7,310 nt of DNA from positions 1 to 7,310 of the forward strand of contig JAGVTI010000229.1 of assembly GCA_019136935.1 (NCBI GenBank), in the 5' to 3' direction. Both the position numbers and the translations under genes were made by a program. Positions 1-5,668 of the stretch are shown in pieces; the stretch's first letter is position 1; the number at the start of each line of letters is the position of its first letter. The notes beneath the pieces are model-generated. The model was not told the origin of the DNA. It searched no databases and saw only the letters and a list, made by a program, of their open reading frames with translations. This DNA comes from Deltaproteobacteria bacterium. GTDB lineage: Bacteria; Desulfobacterota; Syntrophia; Syntrophales; JAAYKM01.

Positions 1-231
1 TGCCCCCTTTTCCGGGGAATGTTCTTTGATCTGTACACCGGCGGCTTCGATCATCTCCAGGATATACAGGTGGTCGAAGATCCGGGGAACGACGTCGTAT
101 TGTTCCATCAACCGGCAGACGGCGGATCTCATTTCGCCGAAATCGATATGGAGTTCCGCCAGGGTGCCGTCGAAATCAAAGACGACTGCTTCAATGGGGG
201 GACGTGAAAGGGGGAGAAGGGTTCGTTTCAT
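1..231 (-). CDS. HAD-superfamily hydrolase, N-terminal part (runs off left edge)
   Basis: The first 77 codons of a haloacid dehalogenase-superfamily phosphatase are present; the gene continues past position 1. Residues 16-24 read VVFDFDGTL, the HAD motif I. Asp19 would be the nucleophile that forms the phospho-aspartyl intermediate and Asp21 the general acid/base. The helical stretch after it (IDFGEMRSAVCRLMEQ) looks like the start of an alpha-helical C1-type cap, as in phosphoglycolate phosphatase-like members, but the cap and motifs II-IV lie outside, so the substrate cannot be named. The ATG at 231 is preceded by GGAAAG with 8 nt spacing. It starts 43 nt after the stop of the MFS transporter on the same strand, so co-transcription is likely. 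Family assignment is secure; the specific function is unknown. Confidence 0.85.
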   Translation of the reverse strand, partial: MKRTLLPLSRPPIEAVVFDFDGTLAELHIDFGEMRSAVCRLMEQYDVVPRIFDHLYILEMIEAAGVQIKEHSPEKGA

Positions 232-274
232 TTGATTTTCTTTCCAAAGTCGATTTTGCAGAATTCATGGTGCG

Positions 275-1510
275 TCACTCCCGTGCAACATTCGCGTCGG
301 CCATATCCTCGTCGATAAATCGGCAGCCGCACAGGCAGAATATCAGGGCGACCAGAATGAACAGGGGGGCGATCAGAAGCGCCGCCCGGAGGTTCATCAG
401 GTCGGAAAGCCAGCCGATCACGGAAGGAGAAACCGCATCGCCCAGGGCATGGATGATGAAGATGTTAAGGGCGAAGGCCGTGGCGCGGTAAAGGGGATTC
501 GACACGTTGACGATAATCGTATTGAGGGGTCCCGTGTTGAAGAAAAGCAGGCATTCGGCAAAAAAGACGGCGATCATGCAGGTCGACAGATCGGTCGTCA
601 GGATTGCAAGAAGGCAGCACGGCAGGCTCAGGAAAAAACCCGCCGCGGACACGAGGAAATAGCCCTTGGACGTCCGTTTTTGAAGGAAGTCCCCCAGCCA
701 GCCTCCCAGAAGAGTGCCGCCGATGCCGGAAACAACGGTAATGGCGCCGAAGGCCGTATTGGCCTCCAGGACGTTCATGTTGTGATAGCGGTAGATGAAA
801 GTCGGAATCCACTGGGCGAGCCCCCCCAGGGCGAAAGTCATGGCCGCCATGGCAAGGGCGTTGAAGAGATACGAGCGGTTGCGTAGAAGCGCCGCATAGG
901 GTTTTAAGGAGAAAGGGCCTTTCCCCGTTTCGGCGTGTTCCGCGGGTTTATTGCCGGGACAGGGGATACGCCAGAGCGGTACGGAAAGAATCAGGCCGGG
1001 AAGGGCGACCAGAAGGAAGGCCTTCTGCCATCCGAAGTGGAACCCCAGAACCCCCCCCAGAAGATAACCGATGGCGCTTCCGACGGGGATGGCAAGAAAA
1101 AAGAAAGACAGGACGCGTCCCCGGACTTCCCTGTCAAAGGTGTCCGATAAAATGCCCGGCGAGACGACGCCGAAACTGGCTTCCCCGATGCCCACGAGAG
1201 AGCGGGAAAAAAGAAGGGTCAGGTAGTTGGCGGCGATTCCCGACATTGCCGTGGCCAGGCTCCAGAAGGCCAAACCGCCGGATGCGAGCCGTGACGGACG
1301 GGTGTGGTCGCCGATCCAGCCGAGCAAGGGGGCGAAAATCATATAGGAAAGCATGAAAGCGGAACCGAGCAATCCCAGTTGCGTATCGGACAGATTGAAG
1401 TCGGCCTTGATCAGGGGGAAGACGGCGTAGAGAATCTGCCTGTCGATGTAGTTGAGAAGATTGGCGGCAAGAAGCGTTGCTAAAATGGCGTATTGGATTC
1501 GTGGTTTCAA
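275..1510 (-). CDS. Spinster-like major facilitator superfamily transporter
   Basis: A 411-residue inner-membrane secondary transporter with about 12 predicted hydrophobic segments, the normal size for the superfamily. It resembles the Spinster (Spns) branch: NYIDRQ in TM1 (20-25), where the Asp-Arg pair is conserved in Spns proteins, GLLGSAFMLSYMIFAPLLG in TM2 (46-64), a motif A loop GWIGDHTRPSR (64-74, with His where Arg is usual), RSLVGIGEASFG in TM4 (103-114), and GDAVSPSVIGWLSD near TM11 (357-370). A second copy of motif A begins GGWLGD (269-274). The hydrophilic loop at about 183-205 separates the two six-helix halves. The substrate cannot be read from sequence; Spns relatives move lipids or small organic anions. 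The start is TTG at 1510: an in-frame TGA lies four codons upstream, the next Met is inside TM2, and the ribosome binding site is weak. The HAD hydrolase gene follows after 43 nt. Confidence 0.87.
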   Translation of the reverse strand: MKPRIQYAILATLLAANLLNYIDRQILYAVFPLIKADFNLSDTQLGLLGSAFMLSYMIFAPLLGWIGDHTRPSRLASGGLAFWSLATAMSGIAANYLTLLFSRSLVGIGEASFGVVSPGILSDTFDREVRGRVLSFFFLAIPVGSAIGYLLGGVLGFHFGWQKAFLLVALPGLILSVPLWRIPCPGNKPAEHAETGKGPFSLKPYAALLRNRSYLFNALAMAAMTFALGGLAQWIPTFIYRYHNMNVLEANTAFGAITVVSGIGGTLLGGWLGDFLQKRTSKGYFLVSAAGFFLSLPCCLLAILTTDLSTCMIAVFFAECLLFFNTGPLNTIIVNVSNPLYRATAFALNIFIIHALGDAVSPSVIGWLSDLMNLRAALLIAPLFILVALIFCLCGCRFIDEDMADANVARE

Positions 1511-1559
1511 TGTCGGGATTCAGATCCGGCCCAGGCCAAGGCATGTTCAAGGTTCGTTT

Positions 1560-1580
1560 AAAAAACGGAAAAGATCCGCT
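1560..1580 (-). terminator. Weak intrinsic-terminator-like hairpin after the Fe-S gene
   Basis: Read on the minus strand, AGCGGA and TCCGTT can pair (six pairs, one G-U) around a TCTTT loop, and the last stem bases merge into a run of six T. It lies about 160 nt after the stop of the iron-sulfur gene and 50 nt before the MFS start, where it could separate the two transcripts. The stem is short and A/T-rich at its base, so this is tentative. Confidence 0.3.
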
Positions 1581-1632
1581 GACGGCAAATTCATGCGGGA
1601 AACAACCCCCGTTTCGTCCGTGTTCGAGCGCT

Positions 1633-1655
1633 GGTTCCGCCCGGCGGGGCGAACC
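1633..1655. repeat. Inverted repeat in the gap between MFS and Fe-S genes
   Basis: GGTTC-(C)-GCCC at 1633-1642 pairs with GGGC-GAACC at 1647-1655: nine base pairs with one bulged C and a GGCG loop. A second imperfect hairpin follows at 1656-1673 (CCGGAA with TTCC-C-GG). Neither is followed by a T run on either strand, so they do not look like simple terminators. Roles as a transcript-stabilising structure, a protein site or chance are all possible. Confidence 0.45.
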
Positions 1656-1739
1656 CCGGAAATTCCTTCCCGGAAGAGATATCATGCTTCTCCAAGTTTA
1701 CGCTACGAGGAAAACCGGCCTGGAGGGCTCCCGCTTTTT

Positions 1740-2843
1740 TCATAAGCCGCTTCCTTTTCTTTCTTTCAGAATCCGGTTATGGAGTGTTTGGAAATCCCTG
1801 GGGGGGAGGGCATCGCTTCTCCTGGTCAGACGCACCGCGGAAGCCGGGCAGGGAACCGCACAGACGCCGCAGCCGATGCACCAGTCCGGATCGATAACCG
1901 GGAAATCGTTTTCCATGCGGATGGCTTTCACGGGACAGATCTCGATGCACTGTCCGCAGCCGGTGCATTCTTCACGATCCGTATCGCGGAGAAAATAAGT
2001 GGCCATCAGGACGTCTCGGGGAATTTTCCTTCGCCGGATCGTTCCGACAGACCAGCAGCAGCAACCGCAGCAGTTACAGGTGTGTTTGATTCCCTCCCGG
2101 GCATTGTCGACCAGATGAACGAGTCCCGCATCTTCCGACATGCGGATCACATGAAGGGCCTCATCCCTGCTGATTTCTCTTCCAATGCCTGTATCGAGCA
2201 GGTAATCGGCCAGGTCATCGTACTTGATGCAGCTTTCCAGGGGGTGACGGCATGGTCTCTTTCCCAGCAACTCCATCGTGGCGCGGCATGGGCAGTGGAC
2301 AAGGGCGATCCGGCTCACTTTTTTGACGACTTCCTCCATCATCTCGAAAGGGAACACGGCATGGGAGGCGGGATCAACGGCGGCCTGGGCCGGGAGATAA
2401 CGGTAGGCCTTCGAAGGCGTGCTGCCGTAGACCCGCTCCAGGTCGGGAACCTTGCTGTATCGAACGATCATTTCCGCCATGGCTTTGGCGTTCGGCGAAT
2501 CAATTCCGCCCCAGAAGAAGGTTTGCGGGAATCCGTATCCGAACTGGTGGAGGGCATATCCGCGCGTTCCGTCGTCGAGTTTCCCGGAGAAAAGCAGCCC
2601 CCGGTGGGCAAGGTTCTCCAGGACGGGGGCTATTTCCTCCACAGGGCGGACCATGGCGGCGGCGATGCGATCGACGGGAGCAAGTTCCAGGGGAATCACC
2701 CCCGTCGGGATGGCCAGGGCCACTTCGGCTTCGAAGGGTGAAAAGTTGGCCTGAAGGATATCCATCAGTTCTTCCTTGTCCGGATAACCCATCCCCAGGG
2801 CGGCCAGGTGCTTTCCTAATTTCCTGTATACATCGTCGTGCAT
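1740..2843 (-). CDS. Winged-helix, cysteine-rich 2x[4Fe-4S] ferredoxin-type protein
   Basis: A 367-residue cytoplasmic protein with 18 cysteines. Residues about 33-98 look like a winged-helix domain (helices, then GLLFSGKLDDGTRGYAL as the wing). Next comes HCPCR (183-187) with further cysteines at 198 and 205, a pattern shared with other anaerobe Fe-S proteins. Residues 256-263 read CNCCGCCC, six cysteines in eight residues. The C-terminus holds two classic ferredoxin motifs, CTGCGQCIEICP (293-304) and CIGCGVCAVPCP (322-333), predicted to bind two [4Fe-4S] clusters. Proteins of this layout recur in anaerobic Desulfobacterota and related bacteria; I know of no assigned reaction. The combination suggests an electron carrier or redox sensor. 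No twin-arginine or Sec signal is visible. The ATG at 2843 has GGAG 7 nt upstream. It is divergent from the YchF-like gene and not tightly linked to the MFS gene. Confidence 0.85.
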   Translation of the reverse strand: MHDDVYRKLGKHLAALGMGYPDKEELMDILQANFSPFEAEVALAIPTGVIPLELAPVDRIAAAMVRPVEEIAPVLENLAHRGLLFSGKLDDGTRGYALHQFGYGFPQTFFWGGIDSPNAKAMAEMIVRYSKVPDLERVYGSTPSKAYRYLPAQAAVDPASHAVFPFEMMEEVVKKVSRIALVHCPCRATMELLGKRPCRHPLESCIKYDDLADYLLDTGIGREISRDEALHVIRMSEDAGLVHLVDNAREGIKHTCNCCGCCCWSVGTIRRRKIPRDVLMATYFLRDTDREECTGCGQCIEICPVKAIRMENDFPVIDPDWCIGCGVCAVPCPASAVRLTRRSDALPPRDFQTLHNRILKERKGSGL

Positions 2844-2850
2844 GATCGAA

Positions 2851-2864
2851 CTCCGGAAGGAGGT
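2851..2864 (-). promoter_or_regulatory. Ribosome binding site facing an anti-Shine-Dalgarno-like sequence
   Basis: On the minus strand the leader of the iron-sulfur gene reads CACCTCCTT-CC-GGAG and then 7 nt to the ATG. CACCTCCTT (2865-2857) is identical to the pyrimidine-rich 3' end of 16S rRNA. Its CTCC can pair with the gene's own GGAG across a TTCC loop, which would hide the ribosome binding site. The pairing is visible; any regulatory effect is inference, and the stem is only four base pairs. Confidence 0.35.
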
Positions 2865-2961
2865 GGTTGCCGTTTCGGTTTCTTTTTAACATAAGCTTGT
2901 CATGAAATAAACGATTTGTATGGACGGCGGTGAAACATGTGCCGTATAAGGAGAATAAAGG

Positions 2962-2990
2962 TTTACGCGGGTCGAGGCTTGTGTTATGGG
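2962..2990 (+). promoter_or_regulatory. Tentative sigma70-type promoter for the YchF-like/DUF4301 unit
   Basis: TTTACG (2962-2967), a 17-nt spacer and TATGGG (2985-2990) with an extended -10 TG one base upstream (2982-2983) give a partial match to the housekeeping consensus. It would start a transcript about 50 nt before the TTG start of the YchF-like gene. Both hexamers are imperfect. I found no convincing minus-strand promoter for the iron-sulfur gene in the same 203-nt divergent region. Confidence 0.25.
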
Positions 2991-3033
2991 GCCGGGGCGA
3001 AAACCGTTTTGTATACAGGTTCCGTATCTAAAG

Positions 3034-3039
3034 AAGGAG
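3034..3039 (+). promoter_or_regulatory. Shine-Dalgarno site that fixes a TTG start
   Basis: AAGGAG lies 7 nt before TTG at 3047. The protein then begins MEIGILGLPQSGKST, which places the P-loop at the usual distance from the N-terminus of the YchF family. This supports TTG over any downstream ATG, which would delete the P-loop. Confidence 0.8.
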
Positions 3040-3046
3040 TTGAGAA

Positions 3047-4078
3047 TTGGAAATCGGCATATTGGGTTTACCTCAGAGCGGGAAAAGTACGTTGTTTGAA
3101 ATCATGACGGGGATCAAGAGCAGGGAAATGCACGGAGAGCAGTTTGTCCGCGGCATTGCACCCGTTCCGGATCGGCGGTTTGACAGGCTGGTCGAAATCT
3201 ATCAGCCGGCCAAGATCACGCCGGCGAAGGTGCCTTTCGTCGATGTAAACGCCTCCGGGGAGAAGGCATGGAATGCCGTTCGGCAGAACATGGGCAGCGC
3301 CGATGGTTTTATCCACATCATCGACGGTTTTACGACCGGTCATGTCGGGGAAATCGCCGAACAGTACCGGAAACTGACGGATGACCTGATCCTGGCGGAC
3401 CTGATCATGGTCGAAAACCGGATGGAACGGATTCGGAAAGTCCCCAGGAAATCCATGAAACCGCTCGAAACCCTGCAACTGGAACTGATGCCGAAGATAC
3501 ACGGTCATCTGGAGCAGGGGAGGGTGATCCGGGAACTGCAATTCACCGAAGATGAATGGAAATCCCTGAGGAGCTTTTCTTTCTGGACCATCCGTCCCGA
3601 GTTGATTGTCGTCAATGTGGGAGAAGATCATCTCCGTGATTTCGATGCCGTCGGCGAAGAAATTCCGGCAGGGTCTCCGGTGGTCGTCATTTCCTGCCAG
3701 GTCGAAAGTGAAATCATGGGCCTGTCAGAGGCGGAGCAGCGGGAATTTCTTTCATCCCTCGATATCGCCGAGCCGGCTTACCAGAAAATCATCCGCCAGT
3801 CTTTCCTCCTGCTCGGTTGCATGTCCTATTTCACCGTCGGGGAGGACGAGGTGAAGGCCTGGGTCGTTCCGGAGGGGGTGAAGGCCCCACAGGCGGCCGG
3901 CGTCATTCACAAGGATTTCGAGCGCGGCTTTATCAAGGCCGAGGTTGTCGGTTACGAGGATTTCATGAATTGCGGCGGGTCCATGGTGCAGGCCAAGGCC
4001 GCCGGAAAAATCCGCCTGGAGGGGAAGGAATATGTCGTCCAGGACGGGGATATCATCAGTTTCCGGTTTAACGTATAA
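3047..4078 (+). CDS. YchF-like P-loop NTPase with TGS domain (divergent paralogue)
   Basis: A 343-residue cytoplasmic protein related to the Obg/YchF family (E. coli YchF is about 363). The Walker A motif GLPQSGKST is at 7-15. NVGE (190-193) matches the NxxE that replaces NKxD in YchF and shifts preference from GTP to ATP. Residues about 96-180 fill the helical-insert region. The C-terminus, about 259-343, is a clear TGS-type domain as in YchF: YFTVGEDEVKAW, then APQAAGVIHKDFERGFIKAE, ending DGDIISFRFNV. The difference lies in the switch regions. Where YchF has DIAGLVKGASKGEG, this protein has only DVNASGE (66-72), so the DxxG motif is lost, and the switch I segment before APVPD is shortened and lacks the usual Thr. 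It is therefore unlikely to be the housekeeping YchF. It probably binds a nucleotide, perhaps with poor hydrolysis. The start is TTG, and a DUF4301 gene follows after 48 nt, probably in one operon. Confidence 0.85.
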   Translation: MEIGILGLPQSGKSTLFEIMTGIKSREMHGEQFVRGIAPVPDRRFDRLVEIYQPAKITPAKVPFVDVNASGEKAWNAVRQNMGSADGFIHIIDGFTTGHVGEIAEQYRKLTDDLILADLIMVENRMERIRKVPRKSMKPLETLQLELMPKIHGHLEQGRVIRELQFTEDEWKSLRSFSFWTIRPELIVVNVGEDHLRDFDAVGEEIPAGSPVVVISCQVESEIMGLSEAEQREFLSSLDIAEPAYQKIIRQSFLLLGCMSYFTVGEDEVKAWVVPEGVKAPQAAGVIHKDFERGFIKAEVVGYEDFMNCGGSMVQAKAAGKIRLEGKEYVVQDGDIISFRFNV

Positions 4079-4113
4079 GGACCGGTATCAGAAGGAGATG
4101 AGGCCGATCAGGC

Positions 4114-4120
4114 AAGGAGG
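4114..4120 (+). promoter_or_regulatory. Strong Shine-Dalgarno site of the DUF4301 gene
   Basis: AAGGAGG sits 6 nt before the ATG at 4127, a near-perfect arrangement that supports this start and independent translation initiation within the operon. Confidence 0.8.
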
Positions 4121-4126
4121 ACAGCG

Positions 4127-5659
4127 ATGAATGACAGGGAGCTGACGCCGGCGGATCTGCGGCAGATCGAGCAGGAGGGATTGACCCTCTCCCAGGTACG
4201 GAAGCAGCTGGAAAAATTCCGGCAGGGAACCACGCCGGTCAAATTGCTGAAACCCTGCACACCCGGGGACGGCATCGAATGCCCGGCGGAAGGGGCAAAA
4301 AACGAACTCATCAACCGGTATGAGGCGTCTTCACGGGCTCTTGATATCGTGAAGTTCGTACCCGCGTCCGGCGCGGCGACGAGAATGTTCAAGGACTGGT
4401 TCGGGCTTCTGGAACAGGGGACGTCCGCCCAAGAGGAAGCCGCCGGACATTTCGCCGAAACCATTCTCCGTTATCCTTTCATCGGGGAATTACGGGACGT
4501 CCTGGGGAAAAGGGACACGAGCCTGGACGAATGTCTCAAGGAGGGGCGGATCGGGGACATTCTGGCGGCGGTGCTCCTCGATCCGGGACTGAATTACGGT
4601 CACCTGCCGAAGGCCCTGATCAAGTTTCACCGCTATCCGGACGGCTGTCGCACTTCCCTGGAGGAGCATTTTGTCGAGGCGGCGGGCTATGCCAGGTCGT
4701 CAAACGATCTTTGCCGTCTTCATTTCACCGTTTCCGAAGAGCATCTGGGACGGGTACGGGACCGGATCCGGCAGGTGATTCCCCTGTACGAGGCGAAATA
4801 CGGCGTGCATTACCGGGTCGATCTTTCCGTTCAGAAGAGCTCGACGAATACGATCGCCGTTGACCCGGCCGACCGTCCTTTCCGTGACGACCGGGGGAGG
4901 CTGGTTTTCAGACCTGCCGGGCACGGGGCCCTCCTGTTCAATTTGAACGACCTGGCGGCGGACATCGTTTTTGTCAAGAATATCGACAACGTGTCCCATG
5001 ACCGCCTGCAGGATCGGTCAAACCCGTTCAAGAAGCTTCTGGCGGGCCGGCTGCTGATGGTACAGGAACGGATCTTCTCGTATTTAAGGATGATTTCGGC
5101 AGAAAAAACCTCATCGAAAACGATGGAAGAAATAGGCGGCTATTGCCGTCGTGACCTGCAGATTCAATTGCCGGAAGATTTCGCCTCTTTTTCAGACCGG
5201 GAAAAAGGGGCAATCCTTTTCGATGTCATGAACCGTCCCATCCGGATCTGCGGCATGGTCAAAAATACGGGAGAACCCGGCGGGGGGCCTTTCTGGGTCA
5301 TGGATGAAAACGGCGGGATTTCGCGGCAGATCATCGAGCAGTTCCAGATCGACGGCGGAGACCCGGAACAGCTGAAAATCTGGTCTTCGTCGACTCATTT
5401 CAATCCCGTCGATCTGGTATGCGGGATAAAGGACTACCGGGGCAACCAATTCGACCTGTCCCGCTACGCGGATCAGAAGGCCGTCTGTATCTCGGTGAAA
5501 TCGGAGAAGGGCCGTTCCCTGAAAGCGCTGGAGCTGCCCGGCTTGTGGAACGGCTCCATGGCCGGCTGGATCACCCTCTTTATCGAGGTCCCGCTCGAAA
5601 CCTTCAATCCCGTGAAAACGATCGAGGACCTGTTGCGAAAGGAGCATCTGCCGGCATGA
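4127..5659 (+). CDS. DUF4301 family protein, nucleotidyltransferase-like
   Basis: A 510-residue soluble protein that I recognise as the DUF4301 family, well known from Bacteroidetes and without an assigned reaction that I know of. Family motifs are all present: KFVPASGAATRMFK (76-89), SVQKSSTNTIAVD (234-246), FRPAGHGAL (261-269), DIVFVKNIDNV (279-289), GEPGGGPFWV (382-391), THFNPVDLV (423-431), LPGLWNGSMAGW (470-481) and TFNPVKT (492-498). The ASGAATRM loop, the GHGAL segment and the following hydrophobic strand ending NIDNV recall, in the same order, the nucleotide-binding loop, PxGHG and NxDN segments of UDP-sugar pyrophosphorylases. A GT-A-like nucleotidyltransferase fold is therefore a reasonable inference. 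Length is full and no frameshift is seen. It follows the YchF-like gene by 48 nt with its own strong ribosome binding site. Its stop is 9 nt from the stop of the convergent tRNA thiolase gene. Presence outside Bacteroidetes could mean transfer, but codon use does not look foreign by eye. Confidence 0.83.
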   Translation: MNDRELTPADLRQIEQEGLTLSQVRKQLEKFRQGTTPVKLLKPCTPGDGIECPAEGAKNELINRYEASSRALDIVKFVPASGAATRMFKDWFGLLEQGTSAQEEAAGHFAETILRYPFIGELRDVLGKRDTSLDECLKEGRIGDILAAVLLDPGLNYGHLPKALIKFHRYPDGCRTSLEEHFVEAAGYARSSNDLCRLHFTVSEEHLGRVRDRIRQVIPLYEAKYGVHYRVDLSVQKSSTNTIAVDPADRPFRDDRGRLVFRPAGHGALLFNLNDLAADIVFVKNIDNVSHDRLQDRSNPFKKLLAGRLLMVQERIFSYLRMISAEKTSSKTMEEIGGYCRRDLQIQLPEDFASFSDREKGAILFDVMNRPIRICGMVKNTGEPGGGPFWVMDENGGISRQIIEQFQIDGGDPEQLKIWSSSTHFNPVDLVCGIKDYRGNQFDLSRYADQKAVCISVKSEKGRSLKALELPGLWNGSMAGWITLFIEVPLETFNPVKTIEDLLRKEHLPA

Positions 5660-5668
5660 GGCCTTGTC

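Noticed and set aside
1134..1685. 183-codon minus-strand frame overlapping the MFS start, considered as a frameshifted N-terminus
   Set aside because: Its translation is Arg/Pro-rich with no membrane helix, and the MFS protein already has a complete TM1 (NYIDRQ) from its TTG start.
1700..1739. GC-rich stretch with a T run next to the iron-sulfur stop as a terminator
   Set aside because: On the minus strand the run is of A, before the GC-rich part, and the best stem has only five pairs with a bulge.
1779..2741. 320-codon plus-strand open frame opposite the iron-sulfur gene
   Set aside because: It is an antisense shadow: the opposite strand carries two intact ferredoxin motifs, and the shadow translation shows no recognisable domain.
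2857..2869. Perfect plus-strand AAGGAGGTG as a possible start of a small plus-strand gene
   Set aside because: The nearest TTG is only a few bases away and opens a frame of about a dozen codons; no other start is suitably placed.
2925..2946. ACGGC...GCCGT inverted repeat in the divergent intergenic region as an operator
   Set aside because: The arms are only five bases with a 12-nt loop, and no regulator gene is nearby to give it meaning.
4098..4130. Ten-codon ORF (MRPIRQGGQR) whose TGA overlaps the DUF4301 ATG
   Set aside because: Its AAGGAG abuts the ATG with no spacer, and the DUF4301 gene has its own ideal ribosome binding site, so a leader peptide is not supported.
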